NCBI RefSeq assembly: GCF_001368815.1
Contig: NZ_CTEI01000001.1
Coordinates: forward strand, 1 to 64,000
Direction of reading: 5' to 3'
DNA length: 64,000 nt
Source of the DNA: Paraliobacillus sp. PM-2
GTDB taxonomy: Bacteria > Bacillota > Bacilli > Bacillales > Amphibacillaceae
A model generated the notes under the pieces. It was not told the origin of the DNA and ran no database searches. It worked only from the letters and a program-made list of their open reading frames with translations. Below are positions 41,734 to 52,924 of the stretch, one piece after another (the stretch's first letter is position 1; each line of letters opens with the position of its first letter). The translations under genes and the position numbers were made by a program.

Positions 41734-42547
41734 CGTGTTTTTCCCTGAATTAGAAGAATCAAGTGAAGAAGAGACAATACAACAAGTATCTATTCAATCA
41801 TGCCGACCAAATCCTTATCAACCTCGAAAAACGTTTCAAGCAGAAGCTATTGATGAGCTTAAAGAATCAATTTTGGAGTATGGGATTCTTCAACCTTTAA
41901 TTGTACGCGAGAGTATTAAAGGCTATGAGATTGTTGCGGGGGAACGACGCTATAGAGCAGCAAAAGAAGCAGGTTTAGAAAAAATTCCAGTCATCATAAA
42001 AGAATTAACCGATCAAAAGATGATGGAGTTAGCTCTTTTAGAAAACCTACAACGAGAAGATTTAACCCCAATTGAAGAGGCACAAGCCTACAGCAATTTA
42101 ATGGAAGAATTTAAAATGACCCAAGGAGAACTAGCTCAACGACTAGGAAAGAGTAGACCACATATCGCCAATCTGATTCGTTTATTAAGTTTACCAGCTC
42201 CAATTAGTGCTCTAATCAATAATGGAGAGTTATCTATGGGTCACGGAAGAGCTTTATTAGGTTTAAAAGATAAAAATAAATTACAGCCTTTAGTAAATAA
42301 AATAAAAAATGAAAATCTGAATGTCCGTCAATTGGAACAACTTATTACCAAGTTAAATAATAAAGCTCCAGAGCAAAAGAAAAAAGTAAAAGAAAAGAAA
42401 GATGTTTTTTTGACTGAACGGGAAAATTTATTACGTACACATTTAGGCACTAGTGTTAAAATCCAAAAAGGTAAGCGAAAAGGGAAAATAGAAATAGAAT
42501 TCTTTTCAGATGACGACTTAGATCGTATTCTTGAATTATTTCAATAA
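41705..42547 (+). CDS. spo0J: Chromosome partition protein Spo0J (ParB)
   Basis: A 280-residue ParB CTPase clamp that loads at parS, spreads and recruits SMC. Motifs include [15 protein letters not shown] at the N terminus (Soj-stimulating peptide), the [12 protein letters not shown]-binding region (about residues 78-86), the ENLQREDL segment and the HTH ([21 protein letters not shown]). The C-terminal dimerisation domain follows a Lys-rich linker. ATG lies inside soj. A strong terminator follows. Confidence 0.96.
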   Translation: MAKGLGKGINVFFPELEESSEEETIQQVSIQSCRPNPYQPRKTFQAEAIDELKESILEYGILQPLIVRESIKGYEIVAGERRYRAAKEAGLEKIPVIIKELTDQKMMELALLENLQREDLTPIEEAQAYSNLMEEFKMTQGELAQRLGKSRPHIANLIRLLSLPAPISALINNGELSMGHGRALLGLKDKNKLQPLVNKIKNENLNVRQLEQLITKLNNKAPEQKKKVKEKKDVFLTERENLLRTHLGTSVKIQKGKRKGKIEIEFFSDDDLDRILELFQ

Positions 42548-42550
42548 CTT

Positions 42551-42588
42551 GTAAGTCTGGCAATAAACAAATGCCAGACTTTTTATAT
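42551..42588 (+). terminator. Terminator after spo0J
   Basis: AAGTCTGGCA / TGCCAGACTT stem with 9-nt loop and T run, a few nucleotides after the spo0J stop. Confidence 0.88.
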
Positions 42589-42622
42589 ATAAAAGATTTA
42601 AATAATAGAAAAGATTACTAAA

Positions 42623-42638
42623 TGTTTCACGTGGAACA
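42623..42638. other. parS site (one-base variant)
   Basis: TGTTTCACGTGGAACA, differing from the perfect palindrome at one base, 20 nt before the DUF554 gene. Confidence 0.9.
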
Positions 42639-42658
42639 TCTTAAGTGAGGGGATTGTT

Positions 42659-43366
42659 TTGGCTTTAACTGGAACTATTGTGAACGGAGTAGCTATTATT
42701 ATAGGAACCATATTAGGAATGTTGTTTACAAATATACCAAATCGCTTTAAAGAAACAATATTAAATGGAATAGGGATCTCAATTATTTTAATTGGATTAC
42801 AAATGGCCTTACAGGTGAATCATATTGTTATTGTACTTATGAGTATGATGATAGGGGCTGTAATTGGTGAACTTATTAATGTAGAAGAACATTTAAATCA
42901 ATTAGGTAAATGGGTAGAATCAGTGATAAGTAATAAGAGGGTTCATTCAAAGATATCTCAAGGATTCATTACAGCAACCTTATTATTTGTTGTGGGTGCT
43001 ATGGCAATTGTAGGTGCACTAGATAGTGGACTAAGAGGTGACCACGAAGTATTATTAACCAAATCTATTTTAGATGGTTTTACGGCAATGATATTAACAA
43101 CAACGTTAGGGTTTGGTGTGGTTTTATCTGTTATTCCAGTCGTATTATACCAAGGTAGTATTGCTTTATTAGCAACGACAATTCAACAAATTGTACCTAA
43201 CATCTTTTTGGATAGCTTTATAACAGAAATGACAGCAGTTGGTGGCATATTAATTGTGGCGATTGGTTTAAACATGTTAAACATTATGAAAATTAGAATA
43301 GCAAACTTGCTACCCTCATTGGTTGTAGTCGGTTTCTTGCTAGCTATTTATCAGCAATTTTTTTAA
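42659..43366 (+). CDS. DUF554 family membrane protein
   Basis: A 235-residue protein with six to seven hydrophobic spans (GTIVNGVAIIIGTILGMLF start, ILIVAIGLNML near the end) typical of DUF554 (YdfK/YqgA-like). Function unknown, possibly a small-solute transporter. The start is taken as TTG at 42659, preceded by GTGAGGGG at a suitable distance. A parS site lies in its upstream region. Confidence 0.82.
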   Translation: MALTGTIVNGVAIIIGTILGMLFTNIPNRFKETILNGIGISIILIGLQMALQVNHIVIVLMSMMIGAVIGELINVEEHLNQLGKWVESVISNKRVHSKISQGFITATLLFVVGAMAIVGALDSGLRGDHEVLLTKSILDGFTAMILTTTLGFGVVLSVIPVVLYQGSIALLATTIQQIVPNIFLDSFITEMTAVGGILIVAIGLNMLNIMKIRIANLLPSLVVVGFLLAIYQQFF

Positions 43367-43647
43367 TTAATACGATTACAATACTTGCTAATAACCTCAG
43401 TAAAAGTAAGTTTTGAGCTAATTTCTAATATGAGGATAGTATGTAATATGGAGAACACTAACTAAAAATTGTTCCTATTAACAAGCCTCTGGATGGATTG
43501 GAGATTTAACATAAGATAAATACTATGTTAGTATCCCTAAAGTAGTACTAATTTACTGCATCAGTTGATTGAAAAATTAAAATAAATATAATTTTTGTTT
43601 GGATTTATTTCCTTTTTTATAGGAAGTTAAAAGAAGCAATAGTTCTA
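43367..43647. other. Long intergenic region, no gene seen
   Basis: About 280 AT-rich nucleotides between the DUF554 gene and the promoter at 43648. No open frame of convincing length, no clear terminator for the DUF554 gene and no repeat was recognised. Confidence 0.6.
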
Positions 43648-43677
43648 TTGAAAACGAAAACATTTACATGATATAAT
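43648..43677 (+). promoter_or_regulatory. Promoter overlapped by a cre site (CcpA) upstream of the GH63 gene
   Basis: -35 TTGAAA (43648-43653) and -10 TATAAT (43672-43677), spacing 18. TTGAAAACGAAAACA (43648-43662) matches every position of the cre consensus WTGNAANCGNWNNCW. A cre over the -35 predicts repression by CcpA when glucose is plentiful. Confidence 0.7.
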
Positions 43678-43720
43678 TTTTTCAAATCTAATATTTGGTA
43701 TAAATAACAATTTAATCTGC

Positions 43721-43808
43721 GTGTTACTGATACGATCAGGCATAAGTATACAATGATGATGCAAAGAAAAAACGCTATGCTTCATTATTTATACTTATGC
43801 CTTTTTTT
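43721..43808 (+). promoter_or_regulatory. RAT-type antiterminator overlapping a terminator (BglG/LicT/SacY family target)
   Basis: GTTACTG..CAGGCA (43723-43742) reproduces the conserved core of the ribonucleic antiterminator bound by BglG-family proteins, including the UUA/G internal loop and a CTGAT/ATCAG upper stem. Its 3' side is shared with the left arm of a long hairpin (AGGCATAAGTATA 43738-43750 with TATACTTATGCCT 43790-43802) ending in seven T. The two folds are mutually exclusive, as in licS or sacB leaders. The outermost RAT stem is not well formed. Confidence 0.62.
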
Positions 43809-43898
43809 AATATATATAAAGGCTTGAAAAAGTAGGAATAGTAAATGTTGCATGAACCTCTTAATAACTTATAAAGGTTTAAGGCAGTACTTATACTA

Positions 43899-43928
43899 AC
43901 CTAATTATTTTCTATTCAATAATTAGGT
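43899..43928 (+). other. Perfect 11-bp hairpin in the GH63 leader
   Basis: ACCTAATTATT / AATAATTAGGT with an 8-nt loop and no T run, between the RAT terminator and the GH63 gene. Role unknown. It might stabilise the mRNA or bind a regulator. Confidence 0.5.
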
Positions 43929-44069
43929 GTGAATAACATCAAAGAAATTAAGAGAATGCATGTGAATCTTAGAATTTAAGTTTTAAAATCTTCTGTATCA
44001 AAAAAGTACAATTTAAAACTAAACATTTATTGGTGAAAAGAGAACGATAATACTTTAAGGAGTGATTAA

Positions 44070-46445
<2,376 letters not shown>

Positions 46446-46527
46446 TGTAAATTAGTTTAGTATTTATTCAATAAAAAACTTAAAAGCAAATCAGAATCAT
46501 ATAAAGATGTTTAAATAAGTAAAAAAT

Positions 46528-46585
46528 AAAGAAGTTCACTATTGGAGTTTATACTATTAGTTAGACTCTGAAGTGGACTTCTTTT
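46528..46585. terminator. Bidirectional terminator between GH63 gene and yyaC
   Basis: AAAGAAGTTCACT / AGTGGACTTCTTT outer stem with a partly paired inner segment (GAGTTTA/TAGACTC) and T run. It includes the last codons of convergent yyaC. Confidence 0.7.
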
Positions 46586-47204
46586 GATTAAAAGAATAAT
46601 TAATTCCTGTCTCTTTTTTCATACGTTTAGCTGAGGGGTAAGTGAGATAGGTGTCCAAATAATGTAAGGAACCTGCTAATACCTCAGCCATATTCATTAC
46701 TATATGTAATCTAGTACTTTGCAAGACCATATAATCCATATAACCACTTACATTTACTACGCCATTCAGATACAAATCACCAACAGCAGGTAATTCTTTC
46801 TGTAGAGCTGCACCAGGTTGAATTGAGCCAGTTCCAACTATTATTGAACCTACTGATGATTTTCTGCCTAAGCATGCATCTACAGCAATAATAAAAGGAT
46901 TCGTATATGTTTGATTAATAAAAGTAATGGTATCAGTTAAATTAGTTGCATGTACCGGTCTCTCAAGTGTTCCAAATACAGTAAAATGATTATACTTTCG
47001 TTTATTTAATAAACTCCCTGTTAGAGGGCCTAATGCATCCCCAGTCGAACGATCGGTTCCAATACATACAATAATATATTCTTTTGGTTCATCTGGAAGC
47101 CAGTTTATTAAAGCTTCTGCAATCCTTTCCTTAACAAAAGCTGTATCATATAAAAAGCGTTTTTCATTTTCCAGAAAGATAGGAGTTTTAGTTTTAAGAT
47201 TCAT
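46557..47204 (-). CDS. yyaC: Spore protease YyaC
   Basis: A 215-residue GPR-related protein of the YyaC family. It has the CIGTDRSTGDALGPLTG segment (about residues 48-64), IAVDACLGRKSSVGSIIVGTG (about 105-125) and a C-terminal DTYLTYPS region. B. subtilis yyaC lies in the same neighbourhood near spo0J and is expressed in the forespore. It runs against the GH63 and YkvI genes. A forespore-type promoter is visible upstream. Confidence 0.88.
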   Translation of the reverse strand: MNLKTKTPIFLENEKRFLYDTAFVKERIAEALINWLPDEPKEYIIVCIGTDRSTGDALGPLTGSLLNKRKYNHFTVFGTLERPVHATNLTDTITFINQTYTNPFIIAVDACLGRKSSVGSIIVGTGSIQPGAALQKELPAVGDLYLNGVVNVSGYMDYMVLQSTRLHIVMNMAEVLAGSLHYLDTYLTYPSAKRMKKETGINYSFNQKKSTSESN

Positions 47205-47232
47205 AGCTTCTCCTCCAAATACATATTTTTAT

Positions 47233-47263
47233 TAGTATACGAGTATTTACTTTGTTCTATACA
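47233..47263 (-). promoter_or_regulatory. Candidate sigma-F/sigma-G promoter of yyaC
   Basis: Minus-strand -35 TGTATA (47258-47263) and -10 TATACTA (47233-47239), 18-nt spacing, close to the sigma-G/F pattern. A forespore promoter for yyaC is expected from B. subtilis. Confidence 0.45.
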
Positions 47264-47290
47264 TTGTTATTAAAAATAGGAGTGAAAGCC

Positions 47291-48304
47291 ATGTTTAAAT
47301 CAGGAATGAAATGGATTTTTTTAATTATTGGTACAATGATCGGTGCTGGGTATGCATCGGGTAGAGAGCTATGGCAATTTTTTGGTCCGGAGAGTGGACT
47401 AGCTATCGTTTTATTTGCAACGTTATTTACGATTTGTTGTTATACTATTTTACTGATTAGTTATGAAAATAAAACGACTGATTATTTACCTGTGTTAAAG
47501 ATATTGGTAGGCAAACGATTTGCCCCTTTATATGACGGTATGATTATTATTTACTTATTTACCACTACAGTAATTATGCTGGCTGGCAGTGGGGTAACAA
47601 TGGAAGCATTTCGTTTACCTTACTGGTGGGGAATTGTGTTTATTGCAATACCAGTTGTTATTGTGTTTATTTGGGATATAGATGGCGTTTTATCACTAAA
47701 TAGTATCATATTACCTCTGTTAATTGTTGGATTAGTTAGTGTTCTGATATCCTTTATAGTAAAACAAGATTTAATGATTTTTGCGGATATTAAAGAACAA
47801 GGCAATTGGATTGCGGCATTCCCTTTCACAGCATTAAATATTTTACCACTTGTAGCTGTTCTTGGTGCCATAGGAGGTCAGATACATTCAAAAAAAGAAG
47901 CTCTTTTCTCTAGTATAGGAAGTGGAGTAATATTGGGATCCATTTCTTTTTTATATAATAGTAGCTTAGTGCAGATTGCAAACGACATACTAGTATATGA
48001 AATTCCTTTATTTGCAATATTAAAACACTATCCATACACCATGTTTATTTTCATTTCTATTTTACTGTGGTTTGCTATTTTTACGACAGCAGTTTCAGGA
48101 ACACTTGGTCTAGTTTCAAGAGCAAAAGAAATCATTCGTATGCCAATGTGGTTAATGGCCCTTATATTAGTTGTCTGTATGATTCCTCTAACAACATTTG
48201 GTTTTGCAACATTAATTGAATATTTATATCCATTGTATGGACTGTTAAATTTATATATTTTGTCTAGTTTGTTGTTATATCCATTTTTAAACCGATACAA
48301 ATGA
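47291..48304 (+). CDS. YkvI family membrane protein
   Basis: A 337-residue protein with ten or so membrane spans, starting MFKSGMKWIFLIIGTMIGAGYASGRELWQFFG, a signature of the YkvI family (APC/LeuT-like transporter fold). Substrate unknown. The start at 47291 is preferred because ATAGGAGTG stands upstream; the open frame extends 13 codons further without an RBS. Divergent from yyaC. Confidence 0.85.
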   Translation: MFKSGMKWIFLIIGTMIGAGYASGRELWQFFGPESGLAIVLFATLFTICCYTILLISYENKTTDYLPVLKILVGKRFAPLYDGMIIIYLFTTTVIMLAGSGVTMEAFRLPYWWGIVFIAIPVVIVFIWDIDGVLSLNSIILPLLIVGLVSVLISFIVKQDLMIFADIKEQGNWIAAFPFTALNILPLVAVLGAIGGQIHSKKEALFSSIGSGVILGSISFLYNSSLVQIANDILVYEIPLFAILKHYPYTMFIFISILLWFAIFTTAVSGTLGLVSRAKEIIRMPMWLMALILVVCMIPLTTFGFATLIEYLYPLYGLLNLYILSSLLLYPFLNRYK

Positions 48305-48379
48305 ATAGGAACGTGATAAAATAAAGAATAGATAATAATAGTATAGTAATCATCTAGTTCGTTGCTAGGAGGTGGTGTA

Positions 48380-48580
48380 ATGAATAAAGAATATGAACTG
48401 AATGACATGGTTCAGATGAAAAAACCCCACCCATGTGGAGAAAATCGTTGGAAAATTATTCGTATGGGTATGGATATTCGAATAAAATGTGATGGCTGTG
48501 GCCACAGTGTATTAATACCACGAAAAAAATTTGAAAGTAAATTAAAAAAAATTTTAGTTAAAGCGGCTCAAGAAGATTAA
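48380..48580 (+). CDS. DUF951 family small zinc-ribbon-like protein
   Basis: A 66-residue protein (start MNKEYELNDMVQMKKPHPCGENRWKI) with the family's HPCG...KCDGCGHSVLIPR pattern, suggesting a zinc-binding or RNA-binding fold. It is commonly adjacent to ychF, as here. The start at 48380 follows AGGAGGTGGTG. Function unknown. Confidence 0.9.
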   Translation: MNKEYELNDMVQMKKPHPCGENRWKIIRMGMDIRIKCDGCGHSVLIPRKKFESKLKKILVKAAQED

Positions 48581-48587
48581 AAAATGT

Positions 48588-48603
48588 TGTTTCACGTGGA
48601 ACA
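48588..48603. other. parS site (one-base variant)
   Basis: TGTTTCACGTGGAACA, identical to the variant at 42623, 7 nt after the DUF951 stop codon. Confidence 0.9.
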
Positions 48604-48715
48604 ATACTTTAATTTAAGTTTTTTATATCTAAAACAAACAAAGAAATGTATGTTTACTTTATTTAAAAGGTTAAAATGAATGAATGTAAGATGTTGAATT
48701 TAGACATTTGTTAAC

Positions 48716-48744
48716 TTGTCAATTTGATTGACTGTACCTATAAT
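48716..48744 (+). promoter_or_regulatory. ychF promoter
   Basis: -35 TTGTCA (48716-48721) and -10 TATAAT (48739-48744) at 17-nt spacing, about 55 nt upstream of ychF. Confidence 0.7.
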
Positions 48745-48799
48745 TAGAATGACTGAAACGTTCATATGAGCGGTATATCCTTAAGGAGTGGAAGTTTTT

Positions 48800-49900
48800 A
48801 TGGCATTAACAGCAGGAATCGTTGGCTTACCCAACGTTGGAAAATCAACATTATTTAATGCAATTACACAAGCAGGGGCAGAGTCAGCTAACTATCCGTT
48901 TTGTACAATAGATCCAAACGTAGGGATTGTTGAAGTACCTGATGCGCGATTAGAAAAATTAACGGAATTAGTAAAACCAAAAAAGACAGTCCCTACAGCT
49001 TTTGAATTTACTGATATTGCAGGTATTGTAAAAGGAGCTAGTAAGGGTGAAGGATTAGGAAACCAATTTCTATCTCACATTCGTCAAGTGGATGCAATCT
49101 GCCATGTTGTTAGATGTTTCCAAGATGAAAACATCACACATGTTTCGGGGTCTGTTAGTCCAATTGATGATATTGAGACAATTAATTTAGAACTGATTTT
49201 AGCCGATTTGGAGACTGTTTCTAAACGTATGCAACGTGTTGAAAAAATGGCAAGACAAAAAGACAAAGAAGCCGTTGCAGAGTTTGATCTGTTAGCCAAG
49301 TTGAAAGATGCATTTGAAAATGAACAACCAGCACGTTCTGTTTCCTTTACAGATGAGCAACAAAAGTTAGTGAAGGGACTACATTTATTAACAAGTAAAC
49401 CAGTATTATATGTGGCGAACGTTGGAGAGGACGAGCTGCTTGAAGCAGATAACAACCCTAATGTACAAAAGGTTCGTGAGTTTGCAGAGCAAGAAAACGC
49501 AGAAGTGATTGTGATTAGTGCAAAAGTAGAATCAGAAATTGCTGAACTTGAAGGGGAAGAAAAAGCAGAGTTTCTTGAAGAGTTAGGAATAGCTGAATCA
49601 GGTTTAGACCAACTAATTAAAGCAACCTATCAATTACTTGGACTAGCTACCTACTTTACCGCTGGGGAGCAAGAAGTTCGAGCATGGACCTTTAAAAAAG
49701 GGATAAAAGCACCTCAAGCTGCTGGTATTATTCATACTGATTTTGAAAGAGGATTTATTCGAGCTGAAACTGTATCGTACGATGATTTAGTAGACGCTGG
49801 TTCGATGAATGGTGCAAAAGAAAAAGGAAATGTTCGATTAGAAGGAAAAGATTATTTGGTGAAAGACGGTGATGTTATGCATTTCCGTTTTAATGTGTAA
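48800..49900 (+). CDS. ychF: Redox-regulated ATPase YchF (Ola1 family)
   Basis: A 366-residue Obg-related P-loop NTPase that prefers ATP and interacts with ribosomes. It has G1 GLPNVGKSTLFNAIT (about residues 8-22), a central coiled coil (about 135-170) and a C-terminal TGS-like domain ending RAWTFKKGIKAPQAAGIIHTDFERGFIRAE. Start at 48800 after AAGGAGTGG. It is upstream of rpsF as in B. subtilis (yyaF). Confidence 0.96.
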   Translation: MALTAGIVGLPNVGKSTLFNAITQAGAESANYPFCTIDPNVGIVEVPDARLEKLTELVKPKKTVPTAFEFTDIAGIVKGASKGEGLGNQFLSHIRQVDAICHVVRCFQDENITHVSGSVSPIDDIETINLELILADLETVSKRMQRVEKMARQKDKEAVAEFDLLAKLKDAFENEQPARSVSFTDEQQKLVKGLHLLTSKPVLYVANVGEDELLEADNNPNVQKVREFAEQENAEVIVISAKVESEIAELEGEEKAEFLEELGIAESGLDQLIKATYQLLGLATYFTAGEQEVRAWTFKKGIKAPQAAGIIHTDFERGFIRAETVSYDDLVDAGSMNGAKEKGNVRLEGKDYLVKDGDVMHFRFNV

Positions 49901-49955
49901 GCCTGGATCATTATAAAAAGTAAACAAAAGATGAAATAAGTAAGGATATTGGTCC

Positions 49956-49984
49956 TTGCGCGATACTTGAATGTTTGGTATAAT
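49956..49984 (+). promoter_or_regulatory. Promoter of rpsF-ssb-rpsR
   Basis: -35 TTGCGC (49956-49961) and -10 TATAAT (49979-49984), spacing 17. The 80-nt leader that follows holds a 7-bp hairpin GAGTAAT/ATTACTC and GCCGCGAAGACC before the RBS, a place where S6-S18 autoregulatory structures occur in other bacteria. Confidence 0.75.
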
Positions 49985-50070
49985 ACTTGATTGTGAGTAA
50001 TGAACAAATTATTACTCCTTGCTTATTTCAAAAGAGATAGGCCGCGAAGACCAAAAGGAGGTGCAAACGG

Positions 50071-50361
50071 ATGAATAACTATGAAATTATGTACATCATC
50101 CGCCCAAACATTGAGGAAGAAGCGCAAACAGCATTGATTGAGCGTTTTAACAATATCCTTACTGACAATGGAGCGGAAATTGAAAAAGTTGAAGAAAAAG
50201 GTAAAAAACGCCTTGCTTATGAAATCAACGATTTTCGTGATGGTTACTATGTAGTGATTAATTTCAAAGGCGATGAAAAAGCAATTAATGAATTTGATCG
50301 TTTAGCGAAATTCTCTGACGATATTATTCGTCATATGGCAATTCGTGAAGACGACAAATAA
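50071..50361 (+). CDS. rpsF: 30S ribosomal protein S6
   Basis: A 96-residue ribosomal protein with the ferredoxin-like fold of S6 ([18 protein letters not shown]..., [22 protein letters not shown]). It binds S18 next to 16S helix 22/23. A strong AAAGGAGGTG RBS precedes ATG. It is first in the conserved rpsF-ssb-rpsR operon, 12 nt before ssb. Confidence 0.98.
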   Translation: MNNYEIMYIIRPNIEEEAQTALIERFNNILTDNGAEIEKVEEKGKKRLAYEINDFRDGYYVVINFKGDEKAINEFDRLAKFSDDIIRHMAIREDDK

Positions 50362-50373
50362 GGAGGGATTCCC

Positions 50374-50862
50374 ATGTTAAATCGTGTCGTACTCGTCGGC
50401 AGGTTAACGAAGGATCCAGACTTACGCTATACTGCAAATGGTGTTGCAGTAGCTAATTTCACCTTAGCCGTTAATCGACCCTTTTCCAATCAACAAGGCG
50501 AACGAGAAGCAGATTTTATAAACTGCGTGGTTTGGAGACGACCTGCAGAGAACTTAGCTAACTTTATGAATAAAGGAAGCTTAGTTGGTGTGGATGGCCG
50601 AATTCAAACTAGAAATTTCGAAGGCCAAGATGGAAAGCGCGTCTATATAACAGAAGTTGTTGCAGATTCTGTACAATTTCTAGAATCAAAAGGTGGCGGT
50701 GGATCAGGTTCATCAAAAGGTGGACAAGGATCAGCAGGATACAATCCTGATTACAACCAAAACCAATCATTTAATCAAAACAACAATCAATCGAATGAAA
50801 AGAATCCGTTTGAAAATAATGGAGAACCAATTGATATATCAGATGATGATTTACCATTTTAA
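50374..50862 (+). CDS. ssb: Single-stranded DNA-binding protein SsbA
   Basis: A 162-residue homotetrameric SSB protecting single-stranded DNA and recruiting repair factors. The OB-fold (residues 1-105: [20 protein letters not shown]...) is followed by a Gly/Asn/Gln-rich linker and the acidic tip DISDDDLPF that docks partner proteins. Located between the S6 and S18 genes, the usual place in Firmicutes. Confidence 0.98.
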   Translation: MLNRVVLVGRLTKDPDLRYTANGVAVANFTLAVNRPFSNQQGEREADFINCVVWRRPAENLANFMNKGSLVGVDGRIQTRNFEGQDGKRVYITEVVADSVQFLESKGGGGSGSSKGGQGSAGYNPDYNQNQSFNQNNNQSNEKNPFENNGEPIDISDDDLPF

Positions 50863-50869
50863 TGTTTAA

Positions 50870-51118
<249 letters not shown>

Positions 51119-51128
51119 TAGCTATTTA

Positions 51129-51163
51129 AAGGCACCATAGGATAACCCTATGGTGCCTTTTTT
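51129..51163 (+). terminator. Terminator after rpsR
   Basis: AAGGCACCATAGG / CCTATGGTGCCTT stem with a short loop and six T, directly after rpsR. Confidence 0.92.
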
Positions 51164-51307
51164 GATGTATGGTACTGGAAGGGATTTTAAAGAAACAACA
51201 ATATCAAATTGACAGAAATATGATACAATAAAATGAAGTAAGTTTATGGAAAAATGGTTTTTTCGGTTAAGAGCACTTCCAAAATCTTTATTTAAAGAGG
51301 TGATGAT

Positions 51308-51634
51308 GTGTCAAAGGCTATTTACTGTGATAAATGTATCAATGAAATTAAAGTGCGAGATGATTTAGTAACTGCTACATATGTATTTGTAGTTGTCCCA
51401 TATCATGAAGAATGCTATGCAAAAGATTTAAAGGGTGCAAAGACATTTTTCTTAGACAATCAACCACTAAATGGGTTTTCTGGTAATTTGTTTTTCCTAT
51501 TCTCTATCATTCTAGCTATAATATGGTGCTTCATTGCTGAGCCGTCATTAAAGTGGTTATCGCTATTTGCAATCACCCCAATTGGTTATAGATTATATTC
51601 TTACTTGATTTATGAAAGACACATTGAGAAATAG
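51308..51634 (+). CDS. Small membrane protein with N-terminal zinc-ribbon-like motif
   Basis: Not recognised as a named family. The 108-residue protein starts at GTG 51308 after GAGGTGATG. It has an N-terminal CDKC pair (residues 7-10), a later CYAKDL cysteine, and two hydrophobic spans (about 62-78 and 82-100). The N-terminal cysteines suggest metal binding. A hairpin terminator lies 75 nt downstream. Confidence 0.7.
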   Translation: MSKAIYCDKCINEIKVRDDLVTATYVFVVVPYHEECYAKDLKGAKTFFLDNQPLNGFSGNLFFLFSIILAIIWCFIAEPSLKWLSLFAITPIGYRLYSYLIYERHIEK

Positions 51635-51708
51635 TTAAGAACCAAGCCATCTATACTAAGTACAGTTACAAAATATTCAATTATAAATTTTTGAATAAGA
51701 ATATACGC

Positions 51709-51750
51709 AGTTTCAGCATTGACCTGACTTGGCAATACTGAAACTTTTTG
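51709..51750 (+). terminator. Terminator upstream of DUF4003 gene
   Basis: AGTTTCAGxATTG / CAATxCTGAAACT stem with 11-nt loop and five T. Confidence 0.75.
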
Positions 51751-51897
51751 CGGTTTATTTACGTAGTAACAAAGTGTAAAGTAATAAAAATGCAATTCAT
51801 TTGAACGTTGCTAACGGTTTTACTAATTTCAAAAATAAATTCCATCAAAAATAGTTTCTATATTATTGACAATCTTTTTAAAAAGGAGAGTGTGTAT

Positions 51898-52893
51898 ATG
51901 CACTTAGCAACATTAAATGAAAAAATATCAACGTTTGAAACTATTTACAAACAGCTTCAAGATAAATTAAAATGGAAGTTTTCAGATAAGCGTATTTTAA
52001 TGGTTATTGCATCTACTTATGTTTTGAATTGTCGAAATTTTCAATTAGACCAGTTCCTAGACATTAGTAATTATATTAAGAAACATGTTGGAGCTTTCTC
52101 TACTTTAAAATCTTATCAGCGCTTTACAACAGCTTCCATGTTGGATGTGCGTTTTCAAAATCCAAAGGAAGAATTCCATCAATTTATTGACATATATGAA
52201 CAGTTAATCCGTGGTGGTTTTTCTAGAGGTTCCTTTACTTATATTGCTGCAATGGCAATTATGACAAACCCCTCAGAGGAATCATATGATAAAGAGCGGG
52301 TAGGTCGATCATTGGATATTTATAGAGAGATGAAAAAGCATCATTTCTTTTTAACATCAAGTAGTGATTATCCACTTGCAGCACTTTTATCTGGGATAAA
52401 CGTTGAAATTAATCATTTAATAAACCGAACCGAAAGTCTCTATGAAAGTTTAAGTAATAAGGGATTTAAAAAAGGAAATGATCTTCAATTCTTAACGCAC
52501 ATCTTGACTCTTCATCCAAGTATTAGCGAAGATACATTAGTTAATCGCTCTACTAAACAGTTAGTGGCTTTTAAAAAAAATGGAGTAAAAATTAAAAAAA
52601 TGCACTATCCAGAAATCGGAATGTTAGCTTTATTAGAAGATACCTCAGGTTTTATCGAGAGAATAAAGGTAGTTACTGAACAATTAAATGATTTAAAAGG
52701 CTTTAAATGGACAAAGGACTTCAATCTTATTTTTGCCATAAACTTTGTTATGAGTGAAGTAATAGAAGATAAAACACTGTTAGAAGCAGGATTACACACA
52801 GTGATGGAGGCCATCATGCAAGCGCAACAAGCAGCTATGATTGCGGCCGTTGCTGGAGCATCTGCGGCGACTTCGTCTGCAGCTAATTCGTAA
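51898..52893 (+). CDS. DUF4003 family protein
   Basis: A 331-residue, largely helical cytosolic protein. Start MHLATLNEKISTFETIYKQLQ at 51898 is supported by AAAAAGGAGAGTG; the frame is open for 30 further codons upstream. The C-terminal Ala-rich tail (AQQAAMIAAVAGASAATSS) is characteristic. Function unknown. The following DUF975 gene starts 31 nt later, suggesting an operon. Confidence 0.82.
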   Translation: MHLATLNEKISTFETIYKQLQDKLKWKFSDKRILMVIASTYVLNCRNFQLDQFLDISNYIKKHVGAFSTLKSYQRFTTASMLDVRFQNPKEEFHQFIDIYEQLIRGGFSRGSFTYIAAMAIMTNPSEESYDKERVGRSLDIYREMKKHHFFLTSSSDYPLAALLSGINVEINHLINRTESLYESLSNKGFKKGNDLQFLTHILTLHPSISEDTLVNRSTKQLVAFKKNGVKIKKMHYPEIGMLALLEDTSGFIERIKVVTEQLNDLKGFKWTKDFNLIFAINFVMSEVIEDKTLLEAGLHTVMEAIMQAQQAAMIAAVAGASAATSSAANS

Positions 52894-52924
52894 ATTTATC
52901 TCTAACGCGAGGAGGAGCATGTTT

